Shown piece after piece: positions 10,733-19,741 of a stretch of 64,000 nucleotides of DNA (positions are counted from its first letter, which is position 1; the number at the start of each line of letters is the position of its first letter). Below the pieces are notes generated by a model. The model did not search any database. It was not told the DNA's origin and was given only the letters and a program-made list of their open reading frames with translations. The position numbers were made by a program, and so were the translations under genes. The stretch comes from Roseburia hominis A2-183. Its GTDB lineage: Bacteria > Bacillota > Clostridia > Lachnospirales > Lachnospiraceae. Location of the stretch: contig NC_015977.1 of the NCBI RefSeq assembly GCF_000225345.1, positions 1,037,501 through 1,101,500 on the forward strand, written 5' to 3'.

Positions 10733-13700
10733 ATGGAGTATGGGGATACGCAAATAAATACAATAGACATGGAGCGGGGGCAGAGAAAAGATCTGATCGG
10801 CAAGATGCCGGTCGGAATAGCGGTAGTCCGCGGCGGGAATGAGCTGTATATTGAGATGGTGAACCGGGAATTTTTGCATGCAGAGGGGTATGACAGGGAG
10901 GAACTGACCGGAAATACGCCGTTTGTGGAGTATTTGTACCGGGACGATACCGGTGTGTTCGAGGATGCCATCGAAGTGTGCCGGGAACTAAGAACCACGG
11001 AGGAGATTGAACTGCGCATCCGTACGAAGAGCGGCGGCGTCTGCTGGGAACTGATGCGGTGCAGACTGTATTATTACCGGGACGCGGTACCTTACTATAT
11101 CCTGGCAAGCTGGAACATAGACAAGCGGAAGAATCTGGAGGAAGAACTGCGCCTGATGGAGGAGCAGTACAGCATGTTAGAAGAGGTCACCGATGAATTC
11201 CCGCTAGAGTACGACGTTGCACAGCGGCGTTTCAGGGTGCCGCGCAAATATCGCGGGAACGGGCAGCCGGGAACGGCAGGGCGCAGATATATGGATTATG
11301 AGGAGATGCTCGCGGATATCTGCGAGGAGGATCGTGCCGCGTATGCCAGGGTGCTGGAGGCAGCCAGCAGGGATGTGCGGACAGGAAGTATTGATTACCG
11401 GATGAATGTGGCGGCTGCCGGGGAGGAACCTGTATATGTGTGGTACCGGACGATTTACCGGAGCATTGTCGGGGACAACGGACAGATTATCCGCATCATC
11501 GGACGCAGCTACGATGTCAGCTCCGACCGCAGGATTCAGGAGGAACTGTCGGAGGAGGCGAAGCGCGACCCGCTGACAAGGCTTTATAATAAGGTGGCGG
11601 CATCCGGAGAGGTAGAACGGATTTTAAAAAGTGAGCCGGAAAAACAGCATGTGCTGTTCCTGATCGATATTGATAATTTTAAGCGGATCAACGATACATT
11701 CGGGCATACCGTCGGAGATACGGTAATTACTGATATTGCCGGCGTGCTGCAAAGCCAGTTTCAGGAGACAGATGTCACCGCAAGAGTCGGAGGAGATGAA
11801 TTTCTGGCGCTGATGCGGGATGTGGCTCCAAAGGAGGCAGAAGCGTGCGCCGCGGCGCTGGGCCGGGAAGCCAGAAAAAAGCTGATCGGCGACGACGCCA
11901 TCGTTGAGGTGACGCTCAGCATCGGCATGGCAGTATACGGCGAGGATGGAAGAGATTATGAGACCCTGTTTGCGATGGCTGACCGGGCGATGTATGCCAC
12001 GAAGCGGGAAGGAAAAGACCACTATTCGTTTGCGGGCAAAAAGCAGCAAGAGGGAGCAGAGCGGGAGCGCAGGCGCGACAGGATTGAATATGCTCCGGAA
12101 AGCGGGCAGAAGGTGGATAAAGAGTTCCTGAATTTTGCGTTCAGCCTTCTCTCGCATGCGAAAGATATCAACGGATCTTTGAACGTGCTGATCGAACAGA
12201 TTGGGAAAAAATACGGGCTGGGCTTTGCCATGGTGTTTGAGTACCGGGAAGAACAGCAGGAAATGGTGTTGATGAATTACTGGAACCGGGATGGCAGCCG
12301 GGTGGAACAACAGGTATTCCCACAATCGGTTACAGTGTTCCGGGAGGCGGAAATCGGGCGTTTTGTCTCGACGCCAACGGAAGATATATTAACGGAGGTT
12401 CCCCAGTTGGGGGCGGAGAAATATCATGGAACTTCCATCAAAAACTGTGGAAATGTAAAGTTTGAATTTTCCGGTAACAGAAGTGGCTGCCTGTGTGTGG
12501 GAAGCAGCAGTGCAGAGGGATTTTCCAAAGAGGAAGCAGGGATGCTCAGTGAACTCGCGCGGGTGGTTGCTGTATTTGTCTCCCTTCGCAGCAGGCAGAG
12601 CGATGACCAGGCAGAGATACGGCATCTGCAGAATCAGGATATGCTGACGGAACTGTATAATCTGGACACATTCCGCAGGCTGATCCGGAAAAAATTAAAG
12701 AGCGGTGGGCTTGCGCAGGATGAGAACATGGTGTACGCGCTGGTAAATCTGGACGTGAACAACTTTGCCTATGTAAATGAAAATTATGGACAGGAGGCCG
12801 GCGACAGTATTCTGCAGGAGCTTGCAGCGTTAATCCGCAGCGAGTCCCATGTCGTGGAGGCCTGTAGAATGTATTCGGATTATTTCATTGAGTTGGTCAG
12901 AGGAACGGACAAAAAGAACATTCTGGGGCTTGTGGAGAGAGAGGATCAGATGTTTGGCGAACAGTTAAAGATCCGCTATCCGGCGGGAGCCATGCAGCTT
13001 TCGGCTGGAATCTGCTTTATCGATGACGGGGAAGAGACGTTTGAGAAGATACTGGAGGGAGCCAATCTGGCACGAAAGCTTGCCAAGGAGCAGAATGTGG
13101 GAGCGGTCGTTTACCGGGATGACATGAGGAAAAAACGTGATGAGGGAATCCGGATTACCGGAAGATTTTACGCGGCACTGCAGCGGGGCGAGTTCGAGGT
13201 ATATTTACAGCCGAAGTTCCTGCTCCGCGAGGAGCGGGTCTACGGCGCCGAGGCGCTTGCACGCTGGCGTCTGGAATCCGGCGAGATTCTGTCTCCCGCA
13301 CGGTTTATCCCTGCACTGGAAAATATAGGCTATATCGTGGATCTGGATTTTTATATTCTGGAACAGCTGCTTCGGGCAATGCGCCGCTGGAGGGATTCCG
13401 GAAGAGAACTGTTTACGATCTCCACCAATTTTTCCAGGAGAAATTTTGAGAACGGCGGCGACGATTTTATCGAACGCCTGCAGAATACCCTGCAGCGGTA
13501 CGGGATTGATCCGTGCTACATAGAGATCGAGGTGACGGAGAGTGTGATTGTGGAGAAGTTAGACAGCTTAAAGGCGTGTCTTACCAGACTTGGCAAACTC
13601 GGCTACCGCATCGCCATCGATGATTTTGGAACCGGCTACTCGTCGCTGAGCGTGCTGTTGGAAATCCCGGCGAATGTAGTGAAGATCGACAAGAGCTTTA

Positions 13701-13906
13701 CCGACAAAATCCACCAGAACGGACAGAGTGCTTTTGTCTATCAGATGGGGCAGTTCATCCAGTCGGCAAAGGAGGAGGTGATTTTTGAGGGAATCGAGGA
13801 GGAGCAGCAGCGGACGTTTTTGATGGAGTGCGGTTTTAACTACGGTCAGGGCTATTATTTTGACCGCCCGCTGCCCCTGGAGGAGTTTGAAAAAAAGTAT
13901 ATCTGA
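10733..13906 (+). CDS. PAS-GGDEF-GAF-GGDEF-like-EAL protein
   Basis: About 1057 aa from the ATG at 10733, chosen because CAGGAGATTG precedes it and because the farthest upstream ATG (10664) sits inside the -10 box. It is cytoplasmic, without membrane segments. Order: PAS at about 20-110, a second PAS-like region to 265, an active-looking GGDEF domain (RDPLTRLYNK, then RVGGDEF at about 350-356), a GAF-like segment (about 440-590), a second GGDEF fold whose signature is degraded to RMYSDYF, and a C-terminal EAL domain (from about 812) with EALARW, EVTES, DDFGTGYSS, VKIDKSF and EGIEEEQ intact. It should both make and break cyclic di-GMP, or use one activity as a sensor. It is monocistronic. Confidence 0.9.
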   Translation: MEYGDTQINTIDMERGQRKDLIGKMPVGIAVVRGGNELYIEMVNREFLHAEGYDREELTGNTPFVEYLYRDDTGVFEDAIEVCRELRTTEEIELRIRTKSGGVCWELMRCRLYYYRDAVPYYILASWNIDKRKNLEEELRLMEEQYSMLEEVTDEFPLEYDVAQRRFRVPRKYRGNGQPGTAGRRYMDYEEMLADICEEDRAAYARVLEAASRDVRTGSIDYRMNVAAAGEEPVYVWYRTIYRSIVGDNGQIIRIIGRSYDVSSDRRIQEELSEEAKRDPLTRLYNKVAASGEVERILKSEPEKQHVLFLIDIDNFKRINDTFGHTVGDTVITDIAGVLQSQFQETDVTARVGGDEFLALMRDVAPKEAEACAAALGREARKKLIGDDAIVEVTLSIGMAVYGEDGRDYETLFAMADRAMYATKREGKDHYSFAGKKQQEGAERERRRDRIEYAPESGQKVDKEFLNFAFSLLSHAKDINGSLNVLIEQIGKKYGLGFAMVFEYREEQQEMVLMNYWNRDGSRVEQQVFPQSVTVFREAEIGRFVSTPTEDILTEVPQLGAEKYHGTSIKNCGNVKFEFSGNRSGCLCVGSSSAEGFSKEEAGMLSELARVVAVFVSLRSRQSDDQAEIRHLQNQDMLTELYNLDTFRRLIRKKLKSGGLAQDENMVYALVNLDVNNFAYVNENYGQEAGDSILQELAALIRSESHVVEACRMYSDYFIELVRGTDKKNILGLVEREDQMFGEQLKIRYPAGAMQLSAGICFIDDGEETFEKILEGANLARKLAKEQNVGAVVYRDDMRKKRDEGIRITGRFYAALQRGEFEVYLQPKFLLREERVYGAEALARWRLESGEILSPARFIPALENIGYIVDLDFYILEQLLRAMRRWRDSGRELFTISTNFSRRNFENGGDDFIERLQNTLQRYGIDPCYIEIEVTESVIVEKLDSLKACLTRLGKLGYRIAIDDFGTGYSSLSVLLEIPANVVKIDKSFTDKIHQNGQSAFVYQMGQFIQSAKEEVIFEGIEEEQQRTFLMECGFNYGQGYYFDRPLPLEEFEKKYI

Positions 13907-13966
13907 CCAGGGACAAACAGAACATGACAAATGTAGATTGCACACGTTTTCGTACAGTCTGAAACC

Positions 13967-13995
13967 TTTACAATCGACAAATTAAATGCTAAAAT
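13967..13995 (+). promoter_or_regulatory. promoter for PFOR gene
   Basis: TTTACA (13967-13972), 17-nt spacer, TAAAAT (13990-13995), 51 nt before the start codon with an AAGGAGGAATAATA ribosome site. Confidence 0.7.
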
Positions 13996-14046
13996 TAGTC
14001 TTAAGTCGGAATATGACACTCTATTTTAATTTAAGGAGGAATAATA

Positions 14047-17000
14047 ATGTCCAGAGCAAAACAGTCAATGGACGGTAATACAGCGGCAGCTCACGTAGCT
14101 TATGCGTTTACAGATGTTGCAGCTATTTACCCAATTACACCTTCCAGCCCGATGGCAGATACCGTAGATCAGTGGTCTGCAGCAGGACAGGAGAATATTT
14201 TTGGCAATCAGGTCAAAGTCGTAGAGATGGAGTCTGAGGCAGGTGCAGCAGGTGCCGTACACGGTTCCCTTGCAGCAGGTGCGCTGACCACAACCTTTAC
14301 AGCATCTCAGGGTCTGTTACTTATGATCCCGAACATGTACAAAATCGCAGGCGAGCAGCTTCCTTGTGTATTCGACGTATCCGCGCGTACCGTAGCTACC
14401 CAGTCTTTAAATATTTTTGGTGATCACAGCGATGTTTACGCCTGTCGTCAGACCGGTTTCGCTATGCTGTGCGAGACCAACCCGCAGGAAGTTATGGACT
14501 TAAGCCCGGTAGCTCATCTTGCTACAATCGAGGGTAAGGTTCCGTTCATCAACTTCTTCGACGGATTCCGTACTTCCCATGAGATCCAGAAGATCGAGAA
14601 GTGGGATTATGCAGATCTCAAAGAGATGTGCAACATGGATGCAGTTGCAGAGTTCCGTGCACATGCACTGAATCCGGAGCATCCGGCTATGCGTGGTTCC
14701 CACGAGAACGGAGATGTTTTCTTCCAGCATCGTGAGGCTTGCAACACAGCTTACAATGAACTCCCGGCAATCGTTGAGAAGTACATGAAGAAAGTCAACG
14801 AGAAGCTTGGCACAAACTATGATCTGTTCAACTACTACGGAGCACCGGACGCAGAGCGCGTTATCGTAGCTATGGGTTCCATCAACGACGTAGCTGAAGA
14901 GGTAATCGACTACTTAACCGCTAAGGGTGAGAAGGTCGGACTTGTAAAGGTTCGTCTGTATCGTCCGTGGGTATCAGAGGCATTTTTAAAGGCTCTTCCT
15001 AAGACAGCTAAGAAGGTTGCTGTTCTTGACAGAACAAAGGAGCCGGGTGCACTTGGTGATCCGTTATACCTTGATGTTGCAACCACACTCCGTGAGGCTG
15101 GTCTCGACACTGTTGTCCTGACAGGCGGACGTTACGGATTAGGTTCCAAGGATACACCTCCTTCAAGTGTATTCGCTGTATACAAAGAGCTGGAGAAAGA
15201 TGCTCCGAAGGCTCGTTTCACAATCGGTATCGTAGATGATGTTACGAACTTAAGCTTACCAGAGGTTAAGCCGGCTCCGATCACATCTGCAGAAGGTACT
15301 GTAGAGTGTAAGTTCTGGGGTCTCGGCGGTGATGGTACTGTTGGTGCGAACAAGAACTCCACCAAGATCATCGGTGACCACACAGACAAGTACATCCAGG
15401 CATACTTCCAGTATGACTCCAAGAAGACCGGTGGTGTTACCATTTCCCACTTAAGATTCGGTGACAAGCCAATCAGAAGCCCGTACTACATCAACCAGGC
15501 AGACTTCGTTGCATGTCATAACCCGTCTTATGTAACCAAGGGATTCAAGATGGTTCAGGACGTTAAGCCGGGCGGAGTATTCATGATCAACTGCCAGTGG
15601 TCTGATGAAGAGTTAGCTCATCATCTGAATGCAGATGCGAAGAAGTACATCGCAGAGAACAACATTCAGTTATATACAATCAACGCAATCGACAAGGCAA
15701 TCGAGATTGGTATGGGCAAGCGTACCAACACGATCTTACAGTCTGCATTCTTCAAACTTGCAAACGTTATGCCGATCGATCAGGCAGTAGAGTTCATGAA
15801 AGCTGCAGCTAAGAAGTCCTACGGTAAGAAGGGCGACGCAGTTGTAGAGATGAACTACAAGGCAATTGATGCCGGTGTAGACGCAGTACATAAGGTAGAG
15901 GTTCCGGCTTCCTGGAAGAATCCGGAGGCAGACGCAGCTCCTGCAGAGCTTAAGGGTCTTCCGAAGACTGTTAAGATGGTAAGAGACTTAATGGAGCCGA
16001 TCTCCTTAATGGATGGCGATTCCCTTCCGGTATCCGCATTCAAGGAGAACCCGGACGGACAGTTCGAGCTTGGCGCTGCTGCATATGAGAAGCGTGGTAC
16101 AGCCGTAACCGTTCCGACATGGAATGCTGAGAAGTGTATCCAGTGTAACCAGTGTGCATTTGTATGTTCTCATGCAACCATTCGTCCGTTCATGCTGAGC
16201 GAGGATGAGGTGAAGGCAGCTCCTTCCAACATCAAGCTTGCAGATACAAAGCCGAAGGCAAGCGAGTACAAGTACACCATGAGCGTATCTCCGTTAGACT
16301 GTATGGGATGCGGTGAGTGTATCACTGTCTGCCCGGTAGGCGCAATCGAGATGGTTCCGCAGGAGTCTCAGGCAGAAGAGCAGCCGGTATTCGATTACCT
16401 GGTAGCAAACGTAGGCAAGAAGCCTGGCATGCCGGCAGACAACACTGTAAAGGGATCCCAGTTCAACCAGCCGCTGCTTGAGTTCTCTGGTTCCTGTGCA
16501 GGATGTGCTGAGACATCTTACGCTCGTCTGATCACACAGCTGTTCGGTGAGCATATGTACATCAGTAACGCAACCGGATGTTCCTCTATCTGGGGTGGTC
16601 CGGCAGCTACATCACCATATACGGTAAACAAAGATTCCAAGAAGGGACCGGCATGGGCAAACTCCTTATTCGAGGATAACGCTGAGCATGGTCTTGGTAT
16701 GGAAATCGGTCAGAAGGTACTTCGTGAGCAGGCAATCGCTTCTGCAGAGAAGTGCGCAACATCTGACAAGGCAAGCGCTGAGTTAAAGGCAGCATTTGAC
16801 AAGTTCGTTGAGACAAAGAACGATACAAAGGCAAATACTCCTGCAGCAGCAGCTCTTGTAGCAGAGTTAGAGAAGGCAGCAGCAGCCGGATGCCCGGATG
16901 CAAAGGCTGCAGTTGAGAAGAAAGATTACCTCGCTAAGAAGTCCGTATGGATCTTCGGTGGTGACGGTTGGGCATACGATATCGGATTCGGCGGTCTGGA

Positions 17001-17592
17001 TCACGTACTTGCTTCCGGTGAGAACGTAAACGTTATGGTATTCGATACCGAGATGTACTCCAATACAGGTGGTCAGGCTTCCAAGGCTTCCAACATCGGT
17101 GAGGTTTGCCAGTTCGCAGCTTCTGGTAAGGAAGTTGGCAAGAAGAGCCTTGCAGAGATCGCTATGAGCTACGGTTATGTATATGTAGCACAGATCGCTC
17201 TCGGTGCAAACATGGCTCAGGCTGTCAAGGTTATCGCTGAGGCTGAGGCTTACAACGGACCGTCTCTGATCATCGGTTACGCTCCATGTGAGCTGCACGG
17301 TGTAAAGGGTGGTATGAACCACTGCCAGGATGAGATGAAGAAAGCAGTAGCAGCAGGTTACTGGAACCTCTTCTCCTTCAATCCGCAGCTCAAGGCAGAG
17401 GGCAAGAATCCGTTCACTCTGACATCCAAGCCGGGCGACGGTTCTTATCAGGATTTCCTGAACAACGAGACACGTTACAGCCGTCTGACCAGAGCATTCC
17501 CGGAGAGAGCAGAAAGACTGTTCAAGGCTTCCGAGGAAGCTGCAAAGGCTCGTTACGAGCACTTACAGAGACTGGTAGAGCTGTACAAATAA
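14047..17592 (+). CDS. nifJ: pyruvate:ferredoxin (flavodoxin) oxidoreductase
   Basis: 1181 aa, the full length of the single-chain homodimeric enzyme. It oxidises pyruvate with CoA to acetyl-CoA and CO2 and reduces ferredoxin, the central step from glycolysis to butyrate, acetate and H2 in anaerobes. N-terminal pyrimidine-binding domain (AAIYPITPSSPMADTVDQW), the gamma domain, then two [4Fe-4S] ferredoxin motifs (CIQCNQCAFVCSHA near 700 and CMGCGECITVCPVGA near 755), and the TPP domain with SGSCAGCAETSY, NATGCSSIWG and GDGWAYDIGFGGLDH. Codon use is visibly biased towards a restricted set (many GCT, GTT, TCC), unlike its neighbours, as expected of a highly expressed gene. It has its own promoter and terminator. 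Confidence 0.98.
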   Translation: MSRAKQSMDGNTAAAHVAYAFTDVAAIYPITPSSPMADTVDQWSAAGQENIFGNQVKVVEMESEAGAAGAVHGSLAAGALTTTFTASQGLLLMIPNMYKIAGEQLPCVFDVSARTVATQSLNIFGDHSDVYACRQTGFAMLCETNPQEVMDLSPVAHLATIEGKVPFINFFDGFRTSHEIQKIEKWDYADLKEMCNMDAVAEFRAHALNPEHPAMRGSHENGDVFFQHREACNTAYNELPAIVEKYMKKVNEKLGTNYDLFNYYGAPDAERVIVAMGSINDVAEEVIDYLTAKGEKVGLVKVRLYRPWVSEAFLKALPKTAKKVAVLDRTKEPGALGDPLYLDVATTLREAGLDTVVLTGGRYGLGSKDTPPSSVFAVYKELEKDAPKARFTIGIVDDVTNLSLPEVKPAPITSAEGTVECKFWGLGGDGTVGANKNSTKIIGDHTDKYIQAYFQYDSKKTGGVTISHLRFGDKPIRSPYYINQADFVACHNPSYVTKGFKMVQDVKPGGVFMINCQWSDEELAHHLNADAKKYIAENNIQLYTINAIDKAIEIGMGKRTNTILQSAFFKLANVMPIDQAVEFMKAAAKKSYGKKGDAVVEMNYKAIDAGVDAVHKVEVPASWKNPEADAAPAELKGLPKTVKMVRDLMEPISLMDGDSLPVSAFKENPDGQFELGAAAYEKRGTAVTVPTWNAEKCIQCNQCAFVCSHATIRPFMLSEDEVKAAPSNIKLADTKPKASEYKYTMSVSPLDCMGCGECITVCPVGAIEMVPQESQAEEQPVFDYLVANVGKKPGMPADNTVKGSQFNQPLLEFSGSCAGCAETSYARLITQLFGEHMYISNATGCSSIWGGPAATSPYTVNKDSKKGPAWANSLFEDNAEHGLGMEIGQKVLREQAIASAEKCATSDKASAELKAAFDKFVETKNDTKANTPAAAALVAELEKAAAAGCPDAKAAVEKKDYLAKKSVWIFGGDGWAYDIGFGGLDHVLASGENVNVMVFDTEMYSNTGGQASKASNIGEVCQFAASGKEVGKKSLAEIAMSYGYVYVAQIALGANMAQAVKVIAEAEAYNGPSLIIGYAPCELHGVKGGMNHCQDEMKKAVAAGYWNLFSFNPQLKAEGKNPFTLTSKPGDGSYQDFLNNETRYSRLTRAFPERAERLFKASEEAAKARYEHLQRLVELYK

Positions 17593-17625
17593 TCAGTCCG
17601 ATCAGCAGATTGTGTAATGCATAGA

Positions 17626-17665
17626 AGGATCGCAGTTCATGTTTCCATGGACTGCGATTCTTTTT
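17626..17665 (+). terminator. intrinsic terminator after PFOR
   Basis: Stem ATCGCAGT...ACTGCGAT with an inner CATG/CATG pairing, followed by TTCTTTTTG. Confidence 0.85.
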
Positions 17666-17676
17666 GTGCGTTATAC

Positions 17677-17706
17677 TTGCACGTTTGTAATTAGATATGT
17701 TAAAAT
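17677..17706 (+). promoter_or_regulatory. promoter for lipoprotein gene
   Basis: TTGCAC (17677-17682), 18-nt spacer, TAAAAT (17701-17706), 46 nt before the start codon. Confidence 0.5.
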
Positions 17707-17751
17707 AAGCCGAAGTATATTAGACAATAACGTATAGGACAGGAAGAGAAA

Positions 17752-18483
17752 ATGATGCAGTTAAGCAGAGAGAAAAAACATTTTTTGCACTGCAAATACA
17801 GAGTGGCACTGGCATGTCTGACAGCAGTCAGCCTTATTGGCGGCTGCGGATATCATAAAAGCTATCATCTGGAGCGGAAATACGGCGACGTTCTGAAATC
17901 GTTTTTGCCGGACGGGTATGAGATCACAAGGACCGAGAAGGAAGATAAGGTAAACGGAAAACACTATTATACCAGCAATAATCATCCTACTTTAGACGGA
18001 TACGTATACGACACCTATGATTATTACAGCATTGATTACGGATATAACAATTCCCACTCCTGGTATATCAGCACGTATCTGGTCGCAAACGGAACATACG
18101 AGGATGACGACTGGATGGCATCACAGGTATGGGGGCAGATTATCTATGAGATCGAGCGTCTGATACGCAGCACGACAACAACGTATAAGTATGAGGATGA
18201 AAACGGAGACTCCCAGAATTTTGGAGCAGTGTGCACGCTGCATGGAATGGAACTCTACTGTGATATGGATGACCTGGAGATTTTGAATAACCCGACCGGG
18301 ATCAATCTGGCTGAATTTACGTGGGATGATGTGAGAAGTCTCGGTAATCCGGAGATCAAAATGTATGCAAAATCTTCTACTAACAAGGATGCGCTGCAGG
18401 AAGATGTGATTCAGGGTGTGCAGGAAGCGATTCAGGAAGATGCGGGAGATGGAATTGTAATCACAATCGAAGTGGACAGGTAG
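17752..18483 (+). CDS. predicted lipoprotein, function unknown
   Basis: 243 aa. The N-terminus has a basic region, a hydrophobic stretch (VALACLTAVSLIGG) and a lipobox IGGC, so the mature protein should be lipid-anchored at Cys32 on the outer face of the membrane. The remainder is rich in Tyr, Asp and Asn (for example a YDYYSIDYGYNN segment), with an acidic C-terminal part. No known domain is recognised. The start could be either of two adjacent ATG codons after GGAAGAGAAA. It lies upstream of an HD hydrolase, 89 nt apart, and may be co-transcribed. Confidence 0.7.
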   Translation: MMQLSREKKHFLHCKYRVALACLTAVSLIGGCGYHKSYHLERKYGDVLKSFLPDGYEITRTEKEDKVNGKHYYTSNNHPTLDGYVYDTYDYYSIDYGYNNSHSWYISTYLVANGTYEDDDWMASQVWGQIIYEIERLIRSTTTTYKYEDENGDSQNFGAVCTLHGMELYCDMDDLEILNNPTGINLAEFTWDDVRSLGNPEIKMYAKSSTNKDALQEDVIQGVQEAIQEDAGDGIVITIEVDR

Positions 18484-18572
18484 GACTTGAAACAGAGGTG
18501 GTTTTGATCTTGCCATGCAGCCGAATGAGATCCGGTGGTTATCAGATCTGACAGAGGAAGTGTTTAAGGGAA

Positions 18573-19082
18573 ATGGACAGAAAAAAGAAGCGGATTCATT
18601 TGTCAAAAGAGAATGAGAAAGTTTTTCGGGAGATTCTTACGGAGGTATGCAAAAATTCCAGGTTTCTCTCCTCCAGCCGGTTTATGCAGCATGGTTCCAC
18701 GAGCGTATTCCGCCACAGCGTGGCGGTGGCGTACGTCAGTTTTTACATTGCGGAAAAGTATAGAATCCGCGTGAACTGCCATGCGCTGATCCGCGGGGCG
18801 TTACTGCATGACTATTTTCTGTACGACTGGCATGAGAAGGACGATTCCCATAAGTGGCATGGATTTTATCATGCAGGAAAAGCGCTGCAGAATGCGATGG
18901 AAGATTTTGAACTGAGTGAGATTGAGAAGGAGACGATCCGTCGGCATATGTTTCCGCTCAATCCGATTCCGCCGTGCTGCAGGGAGGCATGGATCGTGAC
19001 ACTGGCGGATAAGATCTGCTCCGGCGGGGAGACTGTCGAAGGATTTTGGGAGAAGTTTGAGGAGATTAGGAATCCCTCATAA
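18573..19082 (+). CDS. HD-domain phosphohydrolase
   Basis: 169 aa, soluble. It carries the HD superfamily metal motif: a conserved His in SVFRHSVAVAYVSFYIAEKY, the HD pair in ALLHDYFLYDWHE, and a later His-rich stretch (HGFYHAGKAL...IRRHMFPL) with a final Asp in VTLADKICSGGE. Enzymes of this family hydrolyse phosphate esters, often nucleotides; substrate unknown. RBS AAGGGAA precedes ATG. Its stop codon abuts the outer end of the giant inverted repeat, which overlaps its last bases. Confidence 0.8.
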   Translation: MDRKKKRIHLSKENEKVFREILTEVCKNSRFLSSSRFMQHGSTSVFRHSVAVAYVSFYIAEKYRIRVNCHALIRGALLHDYFLYDWHEKDDSHKWHGFYHAGKALQNAMEDFELSEIEKETIRRHMFPLNPIPPCCREAWIVTLADKICSGGETVEGFWEKFEEIRNPS

Positions 19083-19681
19083 AATAGATTGCCGCAATAA
19101 GCATAGACCTTTTTTGGGTGATAAGTAATATTATGAGAAACGCACTTCGGGATTTCATGTGGAAATGCAGATGGAAATTCGTTTGAGAAAAATGTGAGAA
19201 TTTCTTCCGGCTGAATGTTTGCATCGGATTCCGTGTCTCTTCCACGTTTGGATAATCCGACGGGTGCATGTCCGACACACCGGAGACAATGGGCGGACTT
19301 TCTGGTGTCCCTAATGGCACCTCTTCACAGACGATATAAAACCGCGCGAACCGAAACTCGTTGCCATCTGCTATTAAAAACATGGCAGATGGCAATTCAG
19401 ACATCGGCTTCGCGCGGTTATGTTTTGTTCAGAGGTGCCAATAAGGGACACACACAAAAGTCCTACAAATTGTCTCCGGGATGCGGACATGACCCGCGGA
19501 GTGCTCCAAACTTGGAAAGACACGGATCATCGAAGATGCAAACATTCGGTTGGTTAGAAATTCCACATTTTTTGAACCGAATTTCCGGCTGCATTTCCAT
19601 CTGAAATCCCACGGTGTGGTCCTCTAATAATATTACTTATCAGAGCAAAGCACGCTATGCTTAGTGCGACAGTTCTATTTT
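19081..19681. repeat. giant imperfect inverted repeat (about 600 bp)
   Basis: The whole region between two convergent genes is one long imperfect palindrome. Outer ends: AAAATAGA (19081-19088) against TCTATTTT (19674-19681). A perfect 16-bp block TGATAAGTAATATTAT (19119-19134) pairs with 19627-19642. Matching blocks then continue inward in the same order on both arms: GGGATTTCA, GGAAATGCAG, GGAAATTCG, GAATGTTTGCATC, CCGTGTCT, CATGTCCG, CCGGAGACAAT, GTGTCCCT, GGCACCTCT, CCGCGCGAA. The tip is an 11-bp stem (TTGCCATCTGC 19361-19371 / 19385-19395) with a 13-nt loop. By eye roughly three quarters of positions pair, broken by short internal loops. No transposase and no convincing ORF is inside. It may be a foldback/MITE-like element, a long structured RNA gene, or a double terminator. 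Confidence 0.85.
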
Positions 19682-19712
19682 TTTGGGAGTTTCATCTTCC
19701 GCTGGAATTACA

Positions 19713-19741
19713 CGGGAATTTAGCCTTCCGCTAAATTCCCG
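19713..19741 (-). terminator. hairpin at the end of the ABC exporter operon
   Basis: Inverted repeat CGGGAATTTAG / CTAAATTCCCG (11 bp, 7-nt loop) overlapping the stop codon of the minus-strand ABC gene. No T run follows on the minus strand, so it may protect the 3' end rather than terminate on its own. Confidence 0.4.

Noticed and set aside
18515..18616. 33-codon ORF overlapping the start of the HD hydrolase gene
   Set aside because: No ribosome site at proper distance and no similarity seen; the overlapping HD frame is clearly real.
19215..19604. 129-codon plus-strand ORF and a 112-codon minus-strand ORF in the giant inverted repeat
   Set aside because: They cross the apical stem and internal loops, lack a ribosome site, and their translations show no recognisable domain. 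Similarity between the arms' frames follows from the palindrome itself.
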